DNA of 64,000 nt from JAXMBN01 sp046349875. Its GTDB lineage: Bacteria > Planctomycetota > Planctomycetia > Pirellulales > Pirellulaceae. Shown one piece after another: positions 18,472 to 28,790 of the stretch. The position numbers and the translations under genes are program-made. The stretch is taken from the NCBI GenBank assembly GCA_046349875.1, contig JAXMBN010000009.1, positions 62,001 to 126,000 of the forward strand. Direction: 5' to 3'. Numbering within the stretch: the stretch's first letter is position 1; every line of letters begins with the position of its first letter. The notes beneath the pieces are model-generated. The model was not told where the DNA came from, did not search any database, and saw only the letters and a program-made list of their open reading frames with translations.

Positions 18472-20661
18472 TCACTGGGGACTTCCATTGGGAACAGGCA
18501 GCTTGGACGATTCTGGCAGTGGAGTCGGTAGCGTTCGGTACCGAATCTTGTTCGCCGCTAACATTTTTCGAATGGCTTGCATCGATTCGGGACTAGGACG
18601 ATCTGCCAAATACTCCATGTCGCTCTCAACGATTTGCTTGAGAGCTCGCAGTCCTAATACACGATGCTCTAAATTCGCGCTTGCAAGCGACTCCACCAAT
18701 AGTTTGTCAGAGCCACTAGCCAATTGTTCTTGCGATAGTCCAAACAACAGACTCCAATAATACTCACTCTTATCACCGTAGGTACGATCCCAACCTTCCC
18801 GAAAACTAGCCAACCGCGATCGATCCGATTGAAGCGATGCAACCGCGTCTTCCAGCATGACATCCCAATGAGCGCGAAGCTGAGGGATCGCGAGGACGTT
18901 TTCCGGAGCCACAAAAGCCTTGTAGTCCCCTAACAAGCAAAGGGTTCGCACCGCCATCGCAGCCGTTTCAGGACGCCTACTTTTCGATAGCTTCTGCAAT
19001 TCCGCAACGATCGATTCGGGAGCAATACTCCCAAGACTCATATAAAGATCTCGAGCGGCGATGGCATCGATCGGCCGAGGTGAAGTATTCTGAATCCAAG
19101 TAGGAACAAATGGCATTGGATAAAGCGAAGGAGGATTCCCCTCAACCCATCCAAGAACACTTCCAAACGGAACAGGAATGGGAGCACCTTCAGGAACTCC
19201 TCGAACTAAGATTTGGCAACGTAACTCGTTCTCCAGCGCCATCACCTGGAAAACCGAGGATGTACTTGCCGGCTCGCCAATGGATTGACCTGGAGTCGTA
19301 AAATATCGTAGCTCAATACCCGCAGTCGATGTCGGTTGCGCTAACTCGATGCGGACAGACCTCACATCATCGAGCGCGATTTCCATCGCATTTGCATCTT
19401 CGGTCCCCTCAAGGAAAGCTCGCCCACGTTTGAGAGCGATCCTCGCGATCTTTGATTGTGGCTCCAGGATTTGAAGGTCGGTAGGTCCACAAACGGTCCA
19501 ACGAATTCCAGGAGCGAAACGCACTTGTGTGCGATAGGCTGGCGGAACCAACAAACGCATTCCCGATTCTATTCGTTCATTGACGGCACATAGCACTGGA
19601 TTACCTGGTTGCTTTGGATTCACCCAGAACAGGACCGACTCTTTCGCTTCACGCGTTTCGGGCATCCACTGAACTGCGAATGGCTTCACTCCATTGGTTC
19701 CGGTAACGTCCGGAGTCGACACTGGCTTGGAAGAGGTTTCGTCATTATTCGAAGGCTGCTCACTTGGGTTCGATGGTGTCACCGATTCGGTCGGCTCGTT
19801 TTTGCGTTCCTGAACAGTTGATGGCTTGGCATTGGCAATTCCTGGTTTGACTGAATCAGGAGGCGCAGGAAGCACTTTAGCCGTTTGACTGGAACCATCG
19901 GATTTCTCCGGAGAAGTATCGCTTGTCGCAGATGCGGACAACAAACTTTTGAGTTGATCCCATGACCCAATCGTGTTGATCGACAAAGTGATGAGCAGCG
20001 CTAACAGCACCACCGTGATTGCCACTTGTTTCCAGAGCGTGCTCGTTCGGCCGCGAAGGTACTCGGGAACGCGCGAAGTTAATTCTTGGTTCGAGAGGTC
20101 AATTCCTTGCTTGCGAATGGTGTCTGGATGTTGAGACGCACGTACGTCCCCTTGCAGCGATTCCGTGGTTGCGGTCACGGGATCTTGGTCAACTTGGGTA
20201 TGCCCTCGATCCATGCGTGTGTAGCTGGCACCTCGACGTTTGAGATCGACTCCGGCCGATGCGAGGCCTCGCGAATCGGCATTTTCGAGCTCTAAGATGC
20301 GTTTCCGCAATGCCGCCGAAACGGTTGCCGGTTGTTCAAGCACGATCGACAAAATCTGATGGCAAGCAGTTACCTCTGCCAGCTGAACATCACTCTCCAA
20401 GCAAATCTTCTCAAACTCTGGAATACGTTCTTGTTCGAGAGTGTTATCGAGATATTCGGCTACAGAATTGGGGTCCGCGCCGAGACCGCGTCCATCGACT
20501 GGCGGTGCGGCGAGATGTCTACGCCGGACGCAAGTCTCCATACGCTCGCGAAGGGACGTTGCAAACTGGCTGGCCCTTATCTTCCCTTCCAGGATCTCGG
20601 CGTCGCTGCGATCCAATACGCCATCTTTGTGAGCCAATAGTGTTCGTAGTGTCAGTCTCAT
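18472..20661 (-). CDS. Membrane protein with anti-sigma-like head and FecR-like outer part
   Basis: 729 residues. Residues 1-120 are helical with VAEYLDNTLEQERIPEFE and CHQIL, the zinc-finger-less anti-sigma or adaptor head seen beside planctomycete sigma factors. One membrane helix follows (VAITVVLLALLITLSI, about 216-235), then a Ser/Thr/Pro linker (about 240-330), a beta-rich outer domain (GVKPFAVQWMPETREAKE, KRGRAFLEG) like FecR/planctomycete sensor domains, and HEAT-like helices at the end. It probably carries a signal across the membrane, but no sigma-factor gene is next to it. It is followed (downstream) by the convergent lactate permease. Confidence 0.65.
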   Translation of the reverse strand: MRLTLRTLLAHKDGVLDRSDAEILEGKIRASQFATSLRERMETCVRRRHLAAPPVDGRGLGADPNSVAEYLDNTLEQERIPEFEKICLESDVQLAEVTACHQILSIVLEQPATVSAALRKRILELENADSRGLASAGVDLKRRGASYTRMDRGHTQVDQDPVTATTESLQGDVRASQHPDTIRKQGIDLSNQELTSRVPEYLRGRTSTLWKQVAITVVLLALLITLSINTIGSWDQLKSLLSASATSDTSPEKSDGSSQTAKVLPAPPDSVKPGIANAKPSTVQERKNEPTESVTPSNPSEQPSNNDETSSKPVSTPDVTGTNGVKPFAVQWMPETREAKESVLFWVNPKQPGNPVLCAVNERIESGMRLLVPPAYRTQVRFAPGIRWTVCGPTDLQILEPQSKIARIALKRGRAFLEGTEDANAMEIALDDVRSVRIELAQPTSTAGIELRYFTTPGQSIGEPASTSSVFQVMALENELRCQILVRGVPEGAPIPVPFGSVLGWVEGNPPSLYPMPFVPTWIQNTSPRPIDAIAARDLYMSLGSIAPESIVAELQKLSKSRRPETAAMAVRTLCLLGDYKAFVAPENVLAIPQLRAHWDVMLEDAVASLQSDRSRLASFREGWDRTYGDKSEYYWSLLFGLSQEQLASGSDKLLVESLASANLEHRVLGLRALKQIVESDMEYLADRPSPESMQAIRKMLAANKIRYRTLPTPLPESSKLPVPNGSPQ

Positions 20662-20820
20662 CGAATTTCTCCCGCAATCCTGGAATCATCATCTGTGTTA
20701 GAGACATCTCGCATGCAAGTCCGTACAAAATTCTTCCCAAATCGCTTCACTCCCCAATAAGCGTATCTGATCCCCCATCTCAAAAAACCACCGAACCTAA
20801 TACCAGCACTCATCCAAGCC

Positions 20821-21162
20821 GGGACTGTCCCCACGGACCATTCCTCGCGCACCTGCCTCGGGGACTGTCCCCACGCCCCATCCCAACTGACCTTCGATGG
20901 GGTCAGTCCCCAAGATTTGGCGTTGTAAAGAGTTTTGGGGACAGTCCCCAGTAGTTTTTCGCCACAGCAATATTAGCAAATCTCATTTCGATCGGCGGTC
21001 AATTAGTTTGCTTGGGTTGTTAGCATATTTCGCTTGTTTTGGGGACAGTCCCCGAGTGGGTCCGAGTGAATTCGATCACGGGGATCACGGGGATCACGGG
21101 GATCACGGGGATCACGGGGACTGTCCCCGTGAGGACGCCACCTGGGGACAGTCCCCAGGTGG
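20821..21162. repeat. REP-like palindrome cluster C with a 9-bp tandem array
   Basis: Copies start near 20821, 20860, 20899 (GGGGTCAGTCCCC), 20937, 21041, 21116 and 21144. The last one is the centre of a perfect 25-base palindrome, 21138-21162, with arms CCACCTGGGGAC around a central A. Before the copy at 21116, the unit GATCACGGG is repeated five times without change (21074-21118), running into GACTGTCCCCGTGAGG. The cluster fills the gap between divergent genes (20661 minus, 21219 plus). Confidence 0.88.
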
Positions 21163-21218
21163 GATTGCTAGAATAAATGCGTCGCAAGTTCGTTTAGAGG
21201 TCTTGAGGATTGCTACTT

Positions 21219-21731
21219 ATGAGCGTTGAAGAACACAAAGCCAAAGCTCGAGCGACGCTCGAAATCGCCATCATTACGATCAGCGACACACGAACGTTTG
21301 AAACCGATCGGGGTGGAAGCCTTATTGAAAAGCTAACGCTAGCCAATGGTCATCGGATTGCGGATCGACGAATCATTCGAGACGACGTGGAGCTCATTCG
21401 AGCCACCGTTGAAGAACTGCTTCCAACCGAGGTAGATGCGATTTTGCTGACCGGCGGAACAGGGTTAGGGCCGAGGGACGTCACGTTCGAGGCGTTGGCA
21501 CCTCTGTTGGAACAGACGATTCCAGGCTTTGGTGAACTCTTTCGCATGCTGTCTTATGCCGAGATCGGTGCTGCTTCCATGCTTAGCCGAGCGTTCGCAG
21601 GTGTGTGCAAGCACACTCTCCTCTTCGCTCTTCCAGGCTCTCCGGCAGCTGTTCAACTGGCCATGGAGAAACTCGTCTTACCTGAATTGCCCCATTTGGT
21701 GAGTCACGTTCGTCCTAGCAAAAATGCGTGA
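21219..21731 (+). CDS. moaB: Molybdopterin adenylyltransferase MoaB/MogA family
   Basis: 170 residues from ATG 21219, with GAGG about 10 bases before. The fold activates molybdopterin by adenylation or inserts Mo in cofactor synthesis. Signatures are AIITISDTRT at the start, ILLTGGTGLGPRDVTFEA (the GGTGxxxRDxT pterin loop) and ALPGSPAAVQLAME. The length matches MoaB. No other molybdenum cofactor genes are near; the palindrome cluster lies immediately upstream. Confidence 0.93.
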   Translation: MSVEEHKAKARATLEIAIITISDTRTFETDRGGSLIEKLTLANGHRIADRRIIRDDVELIRATVEELLPTEVDAILLTGGTGLGPRDVTFEALAPLLEQTIPGFGELFRMLSYAEIGAASMLSRAFAGVCKHTLLFALPGSPAAVQLAMEKLVLPELPHLVSHVRPSKNA

Positions 21732-21914
21732 AATGTCAGGGGAATGCCAGAGAAAAACGATTCCTTCAAGTTACACCCATTCTGTTGTGATACCCGAAAT
21801 CCTTGCGATCAACTTCGTTGCATTCTTTTGGGCAAACATCTAGGATGTTCCTATGTTGCGTTGGCTCAACTGAGGGGTCAGCCAAATTCTTTTCCGGTTA
21901 AGGAGAATTGAGAC

Positions 21915-23624
21915 ATGGTCTTTTCATTGCGTCGTTGGTTGGCAACGGCACTCACCGGTACTTTCTTGGTCGCTAATGGACTCTCCCTCATCGCAGCCGA
22001 AAACACCTTTGAAGCAACCCACAAGCAAGTCCGTTCGATCACGCCCGAGATGAATGGTCATAAAGCTCGTTTGCACACGTTCTGCTTGGGTCCAGACAAC
22101 AATCTCTGGATGTGTTGTGAACCAGTGGGTGGAACCGCCGAGAAGTCCGATGTAAAGGGAGCGATCTTGGTCTACAACGATCAAGGTAAACTCCAAAAAG
22201 AAATCGGACTGAGCTTTGTTCCTCAAGCGATTAACTTTGCTCCGAAGGGTTACCTCTTCGTCGCAGGTTCAGGAAAAGTCGCCCGCGTTTCCGCAGAGGG
22301 TAAGGTCGAACTCGAAAAAGATGCTCCCAACATCGGCAACAAAGAAGAGATGTTGGCGGAGATGAAGAAGGCGCAAGAAAAGCAGATGGAGATGATCCTC
22401 AGCTCATATCAGCGTCAATTGGAAGAGATCGAAAAACAACTCGCCAAACTCAAAGAAACACCTGCTGATGAAGATGAGGATGATAAGGCTAAGGCTCGTC
22501 GCGAGCGCCGTATCAAACTACTCGAACAACAAAAAGAACAGTTCGTTTCCATCAAAGAACAGGTTCAACAAAATGTCGCTGTCGAAAACAGTGAAGCTGG
22601 CTTTTCGCGTCTGATGCGAGCCACCGGAGTTACGGCTACCAAAGGTGATGTGTTCGTTAGCCTCCCAGTCGCAAAGGGATATGGCTATACCATTTATCGA
22701 ATGAACCATGATCTTGCTGATGCCAAACCAGTCGTTGAGGATGTCGGCGGATGCTGCGGACAGCTCGATATCCAAAGCGATGGCGAGAACTTGATCATTG
22801 CGGAAAACACCGCATTCCAAGTCGGATTTTATGATCGCGATGGAAAGCGGCTCAATGGGTTTGGAAAGCGATTCAAGTCCGATCAAGAAGGATTCGGAAG
22901 CTGCTGCAATCCTATGAACGTTCGCTATGTGAATGGTGAAATCTTGACGGCAGAATCGAGCATCGGCCATATCAAGCGATTCTCCAAAGACGGCGAGTAC
23001 TTGGGCTTCATCGGCACCGCCAGCATCGCAGGTGGATGCAAGCACGTCGCCATCGGGTTTGATACTGAACGCGACCAGCACTATATGATGAACATCGATC
23101 GTTCCAACGTCGCAGTTCTCATTCCCAAATCCAAAGCCCCAGCTGAAACCGAGGAAGAAAAAATCGCTCGTGAAGCCAAAGAAGAGTTTGGATTGAAGCT
23201 CGTTGGAACGTGGGAAATTGAAAAGCCCAAAAAGGAAGCTGCAGCAGGGGGCGATGCCATCGCTATGGATGACTATATCTCGCAGATGTTCGCTCACGTC
23301 GAGTTTGCTCTCGACGGAACCATGAGCTCACGCGCCCTTCAAGCCAACGATGCCCAAGCTGCCGCACAGGTCGAAAAGGTCGATCAAAAATGGAAAGCTC
23401 TCGGCAAGAAGAATGGCAAGTTGGAGTTCGTCGTGGTTCAGGATTCCGTTCAAGGATTCTGTGCTATCGCCGACTTTGTGAGCGATAAAGAATTGAAACT
23501 CTCCTGGTACTACGGTTCTTCGGAAGCAGCCTCGCCAGTCAGCTACAAGCTCATCACCAAAGACGCTTGTGGACAAAAATGCGAAGCATGCGAGAAGAAA
23601 GAAGCCGAAGGCGAAAAGAAGTAG
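21915..23624 (+). CDS. Secreted propeller-like protein with coiled-coil insert and CxxC tail
   Basis: 569 residues. GGAG lies well placed before ATG 21915. A signal peptide (about 1-28, ending LSLIAA) is followed by NHL/propeller-like strands (HTFCLGPDNNLWMCCEPVGG, INFAPKGYLFVAGSGKVARV). A charged coiled coil comes next (about 145-215, YQRQLEEIEKQLAKLKETPA), and then propeller strands again (CGQLDIQSDGENLIIAENTA, ILTAESSIGHIKRFSKDGEY). The last 110 residues form a separate small domain, and the tail is CGQKCEACEKKEAEGEKK. Several Cys pairs (MCCEPVGG, GGCCGQL, GSCCNP) suggest disulfides or metal or heme-like binding outside the cell. Function unknown. A strong terminator follows. Confidence 0.68.
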   Translation: MVFSLRRWLATALTGTFLVANGLSLIAAENTFEATHKQVRSITPEMNGHKARLHTFCLGPDNNLWMCCEPVGGTAEKSDVKGAILVYNDQGKLQKEIGLSFVPQAINFAPKGYLFVAGSGKVARVSAEGKVELEKDAPNIGNKEEMLAEMKKAQEKQMEMILSSYQRQLEEIEKQLAKLKETPADEDEDDKAKARRERRIKLLEQQKEQFVSIKEQVQQNVAVENSEAGFSRLMRATGVTATKGDVFVSLPVAKGYGYTIYRMNHDLADAKPVVEDVGGCCGQLDIQSDGENLIIAENTAFQVGFYDRDGKRLNGFGKRFKSDQEGFGSCCNPMNVRYVNGEILTAESSIGHIKRFSKDGEYLGFIGTASIAGGCKHVAIGFDTERDQHYMMNIDRSNVAVLIPKSKAPAETEEEKIAREAKEEFGLKLVGTWEIEKPKKEAAAGGDAIAMDDYISQMFAHVEFALDGTMSSRALQANDAQAAAQVEKVDQKWKALGKKNGKLEFVVVQDSVQGFCAIADFVSDKELKLSWYYGSSEAASPVSYKLITKDACGQKCEACEKKEAEGEKK

Positions 23625-23640
23625 CCTTGTAACGTTCCTA

Positions 23641-23678
23641 CGTCGCGCGATCGATCTCCGGTCGCGCGACGTTTTTTT
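23641..23678 (+). terminator. Rho-independent terminator
   Basis: CGTCGCGCGA (23641-23650) pairs perfectly with TCGCGCGACG (23662-23671), 11-base loop, followed directly by seven T. It lies 16 bases after the stop of the propeller gene at 21915-23624. Confidence 0.92.
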
Positions 23679-23713
23679 ATTTTCCAATTACAATCTTTTC
23701 TGCGATTTCAATA

Positions 23714-25044
23714 ATGTCTATATCGCTCAAGTCTGTTTGCTTTGGTGCACTTGTGCTCGGAATGATCCTTCCAGCCGTGGGTCAACAGGTTTTTGACCAA
23801 CGCTCTGCAGATGCATCATCGCTGCAAAAAAAAAGTATCTAGCCTACACTGAAGCGAAAGAGGACTCTTCTGCATGGCCACAATGGCGTGGCCAAAATCG
23901 AGATGGAATTGCGGGTTGGCTTCCCACGTCGCTAACATCCCCGATTCGCAAGTGGCGGTATCCACTTCCTAATCTCGGAGTGGGTGGTATTACAGGCGAC
24001 GACACTTTTGTCGTCGTTTCTTCCCGCGACCGCGATGACAAAAACGACCACTTCGTTTGTATCGACTTCGAAACCGGACTCCCCTTGTGGACGTTCGAGT
24101 ATCCAGCACCTGGTCACCTGGACTACGGCAATTCACCACGAGCCTCGGCGCTTGTCGCTGATCCCTATGTCGTGACGTTAGGTGCCTTTGGCGATCTCCA
24201 CTGCCTTGATATCGATTCGGGAAAGGTCCTTTGGAAAAAGCACCTCGTTCGCGACTTGGGTGGGAAACTTCCCATTTGGGGATACGCAGCATCGCCGCTG
24301 GTGATCGAGGATAAGGTCATCATTCAGCCTGGTGGCGACAAGAACTCGATGGTGGCTCTCCAGATCAAAGATGGATCAACGGTTTGGACTTCGCCGGGGC
24401 GTCCCGTTGCCTATGCGTCTCCGATACTCATGAAGACGCGAAATGCGACACAGATCGTGGGCTTTGATGAATTGAGCTTGGGTGGATGGGATCCAACCAA
24501 CGGCAAGCGATTATGGGAACATATGCCAAAGGTAGATTCCGATTTCAACGTGCCAACACCCGTAGCCACGGAGAATGGGCTCGTTCTTATGTCTGAAAAC
24601 AACGCAACTCGCTTGCATTCTTTTGATGACTCGCAGAAGTTGCTTAATCAACCGATTGCGACCAGTGAAGGGTTGGCCGCCGATTCCCATACTCCCGTTC
24701 GCCTTGGGAGATTCTTGATCGGAGTCCATACCGATCTCGTGGTGTTGGATATCTCCGAGAAACTAAAAGAGGTCGGGCGGTTTGAAGATCGAGCCTTTGG
24801 GAACTATTGCAGTATCATTGGATGCGACGATCGTGTGCTCACTCTTGGTGGAGACGGTGAATGCATGTTGTTTCAAATTGGCGAAGGAAAGCCAAAACTC
24901 CTGGGTAGGTTTGCCACGCAGCCACAGAAAGCGCAAGTCCTCTCCCATCCAGCGATGATCGGAAAGACTCTTCTCGTCCGAGGCCCAGATTCGATCGATG
25001 CTTGGGATCTCCAAGAACATCCCCTTCCGACTTCGAAGGAATAG
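23714..25044 (+). pseudogene. Secreted PQQ-type beta-propeller protein, frame broken at A9
   Basis: ATG 23714 starts a signal peptide (MSISLKSVCFGALVLGMILP) that runs through a run of nine A (23826-23834) into TAG. With one more A the frame joins KYLAYTEAKEDSSAWPQWRG, the usual WPQWRGxxRDG head of planctomycete PQQ/Trp-docking propellers, and continues to 25044. Blades are clear (DHFVCIDFETGLPLWTFEY, LHCLDIDSGKVLWKKHL, WDPTNGKRLWEHMP). Total about 443 residues. Homologues act outside the cell as scaffolds or dehydrogenase-like proteins; PQQ binding itself is not shown. The A9 run is a known type of site for polymerase slippage, so the gene may be expressed despite the shift, or the run may be miscounted. 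Confidence 0.82.
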
Positions 25045-25085
25045 GCCCTACCTTCGGAATAATAGGTACATTCTCTTTAGGGCCT
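25043..25085 (+). terminator. Weak stem-loop after the PQQ-propeller gene
   Basis: AGGCCCTA (25043-25050, overlapping the stop codon) pairs with TAGGGCCT (25078-25085) with a 27-base loop; a small CCTG-CAGG hairpin follows. No T tract. Confidence 0.3.
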
Positions 25086-25213
25086 GTCCGCAGGCAGGCT
25101 CGTTTCGCGACTGGCTAGTAGCTTGCCCCAAGCGATTCGGATAAGTTGAAACAGGCGGACCGCGCAAACTTTAACGCGACTGTTATTCCTATCACAGTGA
25201 TTGCGAGAAAATC

Positions 25214-26908
25214 ATGGCAAAGCGATCTTGGCTCCATTCAATTCCCAATCGTCGCGCAGTTGCATGGATTTTCAGCATGGGAATCGCCTCTCTTACCACT
25301 GCACATGCTCAGGAGAGGTTAGCCCCATCTTCCTCGAATTCACTTCTCTCACATCCTGTGATTGGAGAACTTCTCGTTCCTGGAACCAGTAACACGATCC
25401 TTCCTCAGCCGACCTCCGTCATCGAGTCCAATCCGTTTATTGTTCCTCATGATCCTTTGGTGTCGTCGACTCAACCGCCACAAGCTTCCAGTGCGAACTA
25501 CCCTGATCATGTTCTGCAGTGCGAGGAGTGCCGGAAACGCTTGGGCTTGTCTCCAATCGCTAACGAAACCAAGAGCCCTTCTCCGATTCTTTCGCAACCG
25601 GCTCTCACAAAACAGGTGCCCCCGACTGTTGTCCCAAAGCCTGTTGATAGGCCTCCCACTCAGCCTTTGCGTTCGCTTACACCACAAACTTCTGCAGCCA
25701 TGCAAAACGGCACGTGGAAGCCAATTGAATCTCATGAACCAACTCCACGCGGCTCTTCGCCAGAGGCTCCACAAGCCCCACAAGCCCCACAGGCTCCACA
25801 AGCTCCACAAGCTCCACAAGCCCCACAGGCTCCACAGGCTCCACAAGCCCCACAGGCTCCACAAGCTCCTGTCGCTCCGTCGATTCCTCGCCTACTTCCA
25901 TCTCCTTCGCTGGAAGGATTGCCACTCGAAGTTCGCCAACAGGTGATGCGCGAGTTGGACGTTCCCGAAGGAGGCAAGGTATTGACGCTTGGGGTACAAC
26001 CGACTGATGGATCGGATTCCGATTCGCCATTGCAGTCAACGAAGACGGAGAAGCCAATGGTTCCATCGTTGTCGCCAGCTCAGGTTGCCCCCGTCGACGC
26101 ATTAACTCCTGTCGATAAATCTCGATTAGCGCCAGAACAACCAGTCGTTGTGCCACCTCTGGAACCTGAACAGCGTCCCTCAGTAACGAAACATTACGAC
26201 GATAGTGAAGTCAAAGACATACTACGACGGCATGAAAGCGTTTTGGAATCACTTCAACGATCCCAGGAAAAACAAGTCCATTTACTGCAAGCATTGATGA
26301 ATAGCCACCCTGCGGAAACACCGCCAGCTTCAGCGGAATTTCAAAAGCAATTGGAGATGCGCCAGCAAGTGATTCAAGAGTTGAACGAATTGTTGGGAAA
26401 ACGGAATGAGGAAATCCGCCATCATGAAAAAGTAGTCCGGGAAAAAATGCAAAGGATGGAACTTGAAATCGAAGAGCGATCGAATGCAAACAAGAAAGCG
26501 ATGTTGGAACTCGAAGAAATGCGAGATGTCCTTCAGAAAAAGGAGTCGCAACAGCGTGACCTTCAAAGAGCTTTCGAAAAATCTCAATCCGACTTCAAAG
26601 ATTCACTAGAAGAGAAGCACCGCGCTTTGGAGAAAGAGATTGCCAAACGGACCAACCTCGAAAAGGAAATGCAATCACTCCGTTCCAAGCTTGCACAAAA
26701 CGAAGATCGAGCATTGGATACCATGCGCAAAAGCGAGGCCCAGCGCGCAGCGGAGTCGGCTCGGTCGCGAAGTAATCGGCTAGAACAAGAGCGAGCCGAG
26801 ATCTTGAAGAAAAAACTTGAAGAAGAGAAGAAACGTCGATCCAAGGAAGCGGATCGTGATGCAAACCCGCCAAAGAAGCAGGTGATCCCTCTGAACGCAT
26901 CCATCTAA
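25214..26908 (+). CDS. Secreted protein with PQA repeats and long coiled coil
   Basis: 564 residues. A signal peptide (about 1-33, TTAHAQ) is followed by a Pro/Ser-rich stretch with a lone CEECRKRLG pair, then 11 perfect Pro-Gln-Ala repeats (25769-25867), another Pro-rich linker, and from about residue 330 a 220-residue charged coiled coil (HEKVVREKMQRMELEIEE, ERAEILKKKLEEEKKRRS). The shape is a rod on a flexible stalk outside the cytoplasm. It opens a run of genes for envelope or export proteins on the same strand. No known family; a structural role at the cell surface is inference. Confidence 0.7.
   Translation: MAKRSWLHSIPNRRAVAWIFSMGIASLTTAHAQERLAPSSSNSLLSHPVIGELLVPGTSNTILPQPTSVIESNPFIVPHDPLVSSTQPPQASSANYPDHVLQCEECRKRLGLSPIANETKSPSPILSQPALTKQVPPTVVPKPVDRPPTQPLRSLTPQTSAAMQNGTWKPIESHEPTPRGSSPEAPQAPQAPQAPQAPQAPQAPQAPQAPQAPQAPQAPVAPSIPRLLPSPSLEGLPLEVRQQVMRELDVPEGGKVLTLGVQPTDGSDSDSPLQSTKTEKPMVPSLSPAQVAPVDALTPVDKSRLAPEQPVVVPPLEPEQRPSVTKHYDDSEVKDILRRHESVLESLQRSQEKQVHLLQALMNSHPAETPPASAEFQKQLEMRQQVIQELNELLGKRNEEIRHHEKVVREKMQRMELEIEERSNANKKAMLELEEMRDVLQKKESQQRDLQRAFEKSQSDFKDSLEEKHRALEKEIAKRTNLEKEMQSLRSKLAQNEDRALDTMRKSEAQRAAESARSRSNRLEQERAEILKKKLEEEKKRRSKEADRDANPPKKQVIPLNASI
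25769..25867 (+). repeat. Eleven 9-bp units coding Pro-Gln-Ala
   Basis: Eleven head-to-tail units of CCACA(A/G)GC(C/T), all coding PQA, differ only at synonymous third positions. This is an in-frame minisatellite that can change length by slippage without breaking the protein. Confidence 0.93.
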
Positions 26909-27121
26909 AACCATCCATTCAGCCAATTCCATCACCAGATCTTTTGCTATCATTCCCGATTGGCAAACTCTGCGGGATTTGCCGCATGTCATACCTCACT
27001 TTGAAAAGGATGGTTTGTTTCTGTAGGACGAGTTGAATCGCCTTTACCGTCTGTTCCGATTCTTCCAATCGTGTCCGTGAAGCGTGCTTCTGGATTTGTT
27101 TGAAGCGATTGGAATTAGGAA

Positions 27122-28790
27122 ATGCCATTAAACCGAAAGCGAAGCATGTCGAAACGCAATGCTGTTCAGCAGCTTGCATTGGCGACTTGCTTGACTTCAG
27201 GCATCAGCGTCTTTGCACAAGCGCAAGGGTGGGATGCCCAGCGCGAGCAAGGGGCGATTCCCGCATCACCCTGGAATCATCGCAATTCTCTCGATACAAC
27301 GCGCGTCGTATCGCAACCTTCGACCACGAACTTGCTTAGGCAACCTCGACCTGCAGTCGTCAACAATCCATCCGGTGACTCGTCCGTCCTTTACGGGGCC
27401 ACACCGTTACCTAGCGACACAAAGACCGAGATTATCTCGGCACCGCCTGCGGTACTCGTTCCTCTGGGTCCGCGAAATCCGATGGATTCAGGGCCAAGCT
27501 TAATGCCTCCTGTGCCAGCGTCTACGGCACCTATGTCGCCAGGAGTGGAACTCCATCCCGCGTATCCTGATGGACGCGACTTTACAATGCAACCGACTCA
27601 AGGAAAGCAGCCCCATCCAGGAATCGAGTTTCTGCCTCGCACTGGATTGATCTTGGCATCAGAATCCCATGGTTCGTTGCCTCAAGGCCTTCCCGACCGA
27701 AACGCTCCACAATCGGCTATTCCCAATTCACGATTCTTGCCTCAAGAGCGTGCTGTTCAGAACGAGGATTGGATTAGCGAAAATCAACGTGCAGCATGGG
27801 AGCAACGCAATCGCATTGGCAAACTCGTCAGCGAAGAACTATTGAAAGATGCTGAGAGCCCTGTCCGAATCACGCCCAACTGCAATCGAACCTCCATCGG
27901 GATGGAATGCGTTGGAGAAAGAACTGAAAGCTCGATTGCAATCTTGTGACGAGATGTTGCGGCGAGGTGCTGTCTACAGTGGCAAACAAGAAGCAATTAT
28001 TGCAATTCGATTGCTTCTACGACAATTGGATCAGCGTCGTTCTCAATGGATCAGCGAGCCCTTCTTTGATCAGGCTCTGGCTGCTTTCAAAGAAGAATCG
28101 GAGTTCCATCGAACGTCAGACTCGCCCGATCGAAGTCTCGACGTGGAAGAAATCGTTCGTGGGCACTCAACTCCAGTCCTCAAAGGATGCAATTTGACTC
28201 ACGTACCGCCCGCGATTGCAGCACAACATTATCAGCATTTCGCGAAAGATCGTTTAATCGCGGCCGCGGAACGACATCCGTGGGCAGCCGATCTGTTCTA
28301 TGCGTTTGGGAAGTGCCTCGAGAAACAAGCGGTCGAATCCACTTCGGAAAGCGAAATGCTCCTTGGTCAAGCAGCCATCTGCTATCAAGCGGCATTGGCT
28401 TCACGTTCACAGCATGCAGAGGCAGCGAATCAACTCGGTTTTGTTCTACTTAAGCTCGATCGCTGCGAAGAAGCTCAAATGTTCCTAGCCCATAGCGTTC
28501 AGGTTCGACCAAGCGTAGAAGCCTATCAAAACCTCATCGAGTTGTATCGCCGACGAGGCAATCAACAGGGTATCGACTGGGCCTCGAACCAAGCCATCGC
28601 CATGCGTAAGACTCAAACCAATCCGCGAAATCTTCCGCGGGTTCACGAAGTCGATCCTGGAACCTTCGCTACGATGAGCCCTCGCTTTGATTGGAACAAT
28701 GTTCAACCGATGACCAACCCATCGGCTCAAACACCACCCGCACAAGCAGCTCAAAAAAGCTCGTCCTGGTTTGGAAGGATGTTCCGATGA
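27122..28790 (+). pseudogene. Secreted Pro-rich TPR protein, one frameshift
   Basis: The first frame (27122-27949) has a signal peptide (MSKRNAVQQLALATCLTSGI...AQ) and a long Pro-rich segment ending QRNRIGKLVSEELLKDAESP. The second frame (from 27849) continues with PPSGWNALEKELKARLQSCD and GAVYSGKQEAIIAIRLL, then TPR-like helices (ANQLGFVLLKLDRCEEAQMF, VEAYQNLIELYRRRGNQQG) and a GRMFR tail. Planctomycete homologues, as I recall them, carry both parts in one chain, so one indel near 27855-27900 splits the gene. It ends with a 4-base overlap (ATGA) with the Wza-like gene, so the two are translated together. The TPR part probably docks the export apparatus. Confidence 0.75.

Noticed and set aside
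20259..20954. 231-codon ORF on the plus strand over the gene at 18472-20661 and cluster C
   Set aside because: It covers the antisense of a real gene and repeats; its composition is unlike a protein.
25349..25864. Antisense ORF rich in Trp-Ser-Leu repeats
   Set aside because: It is only the reverse reading of the PQA array.
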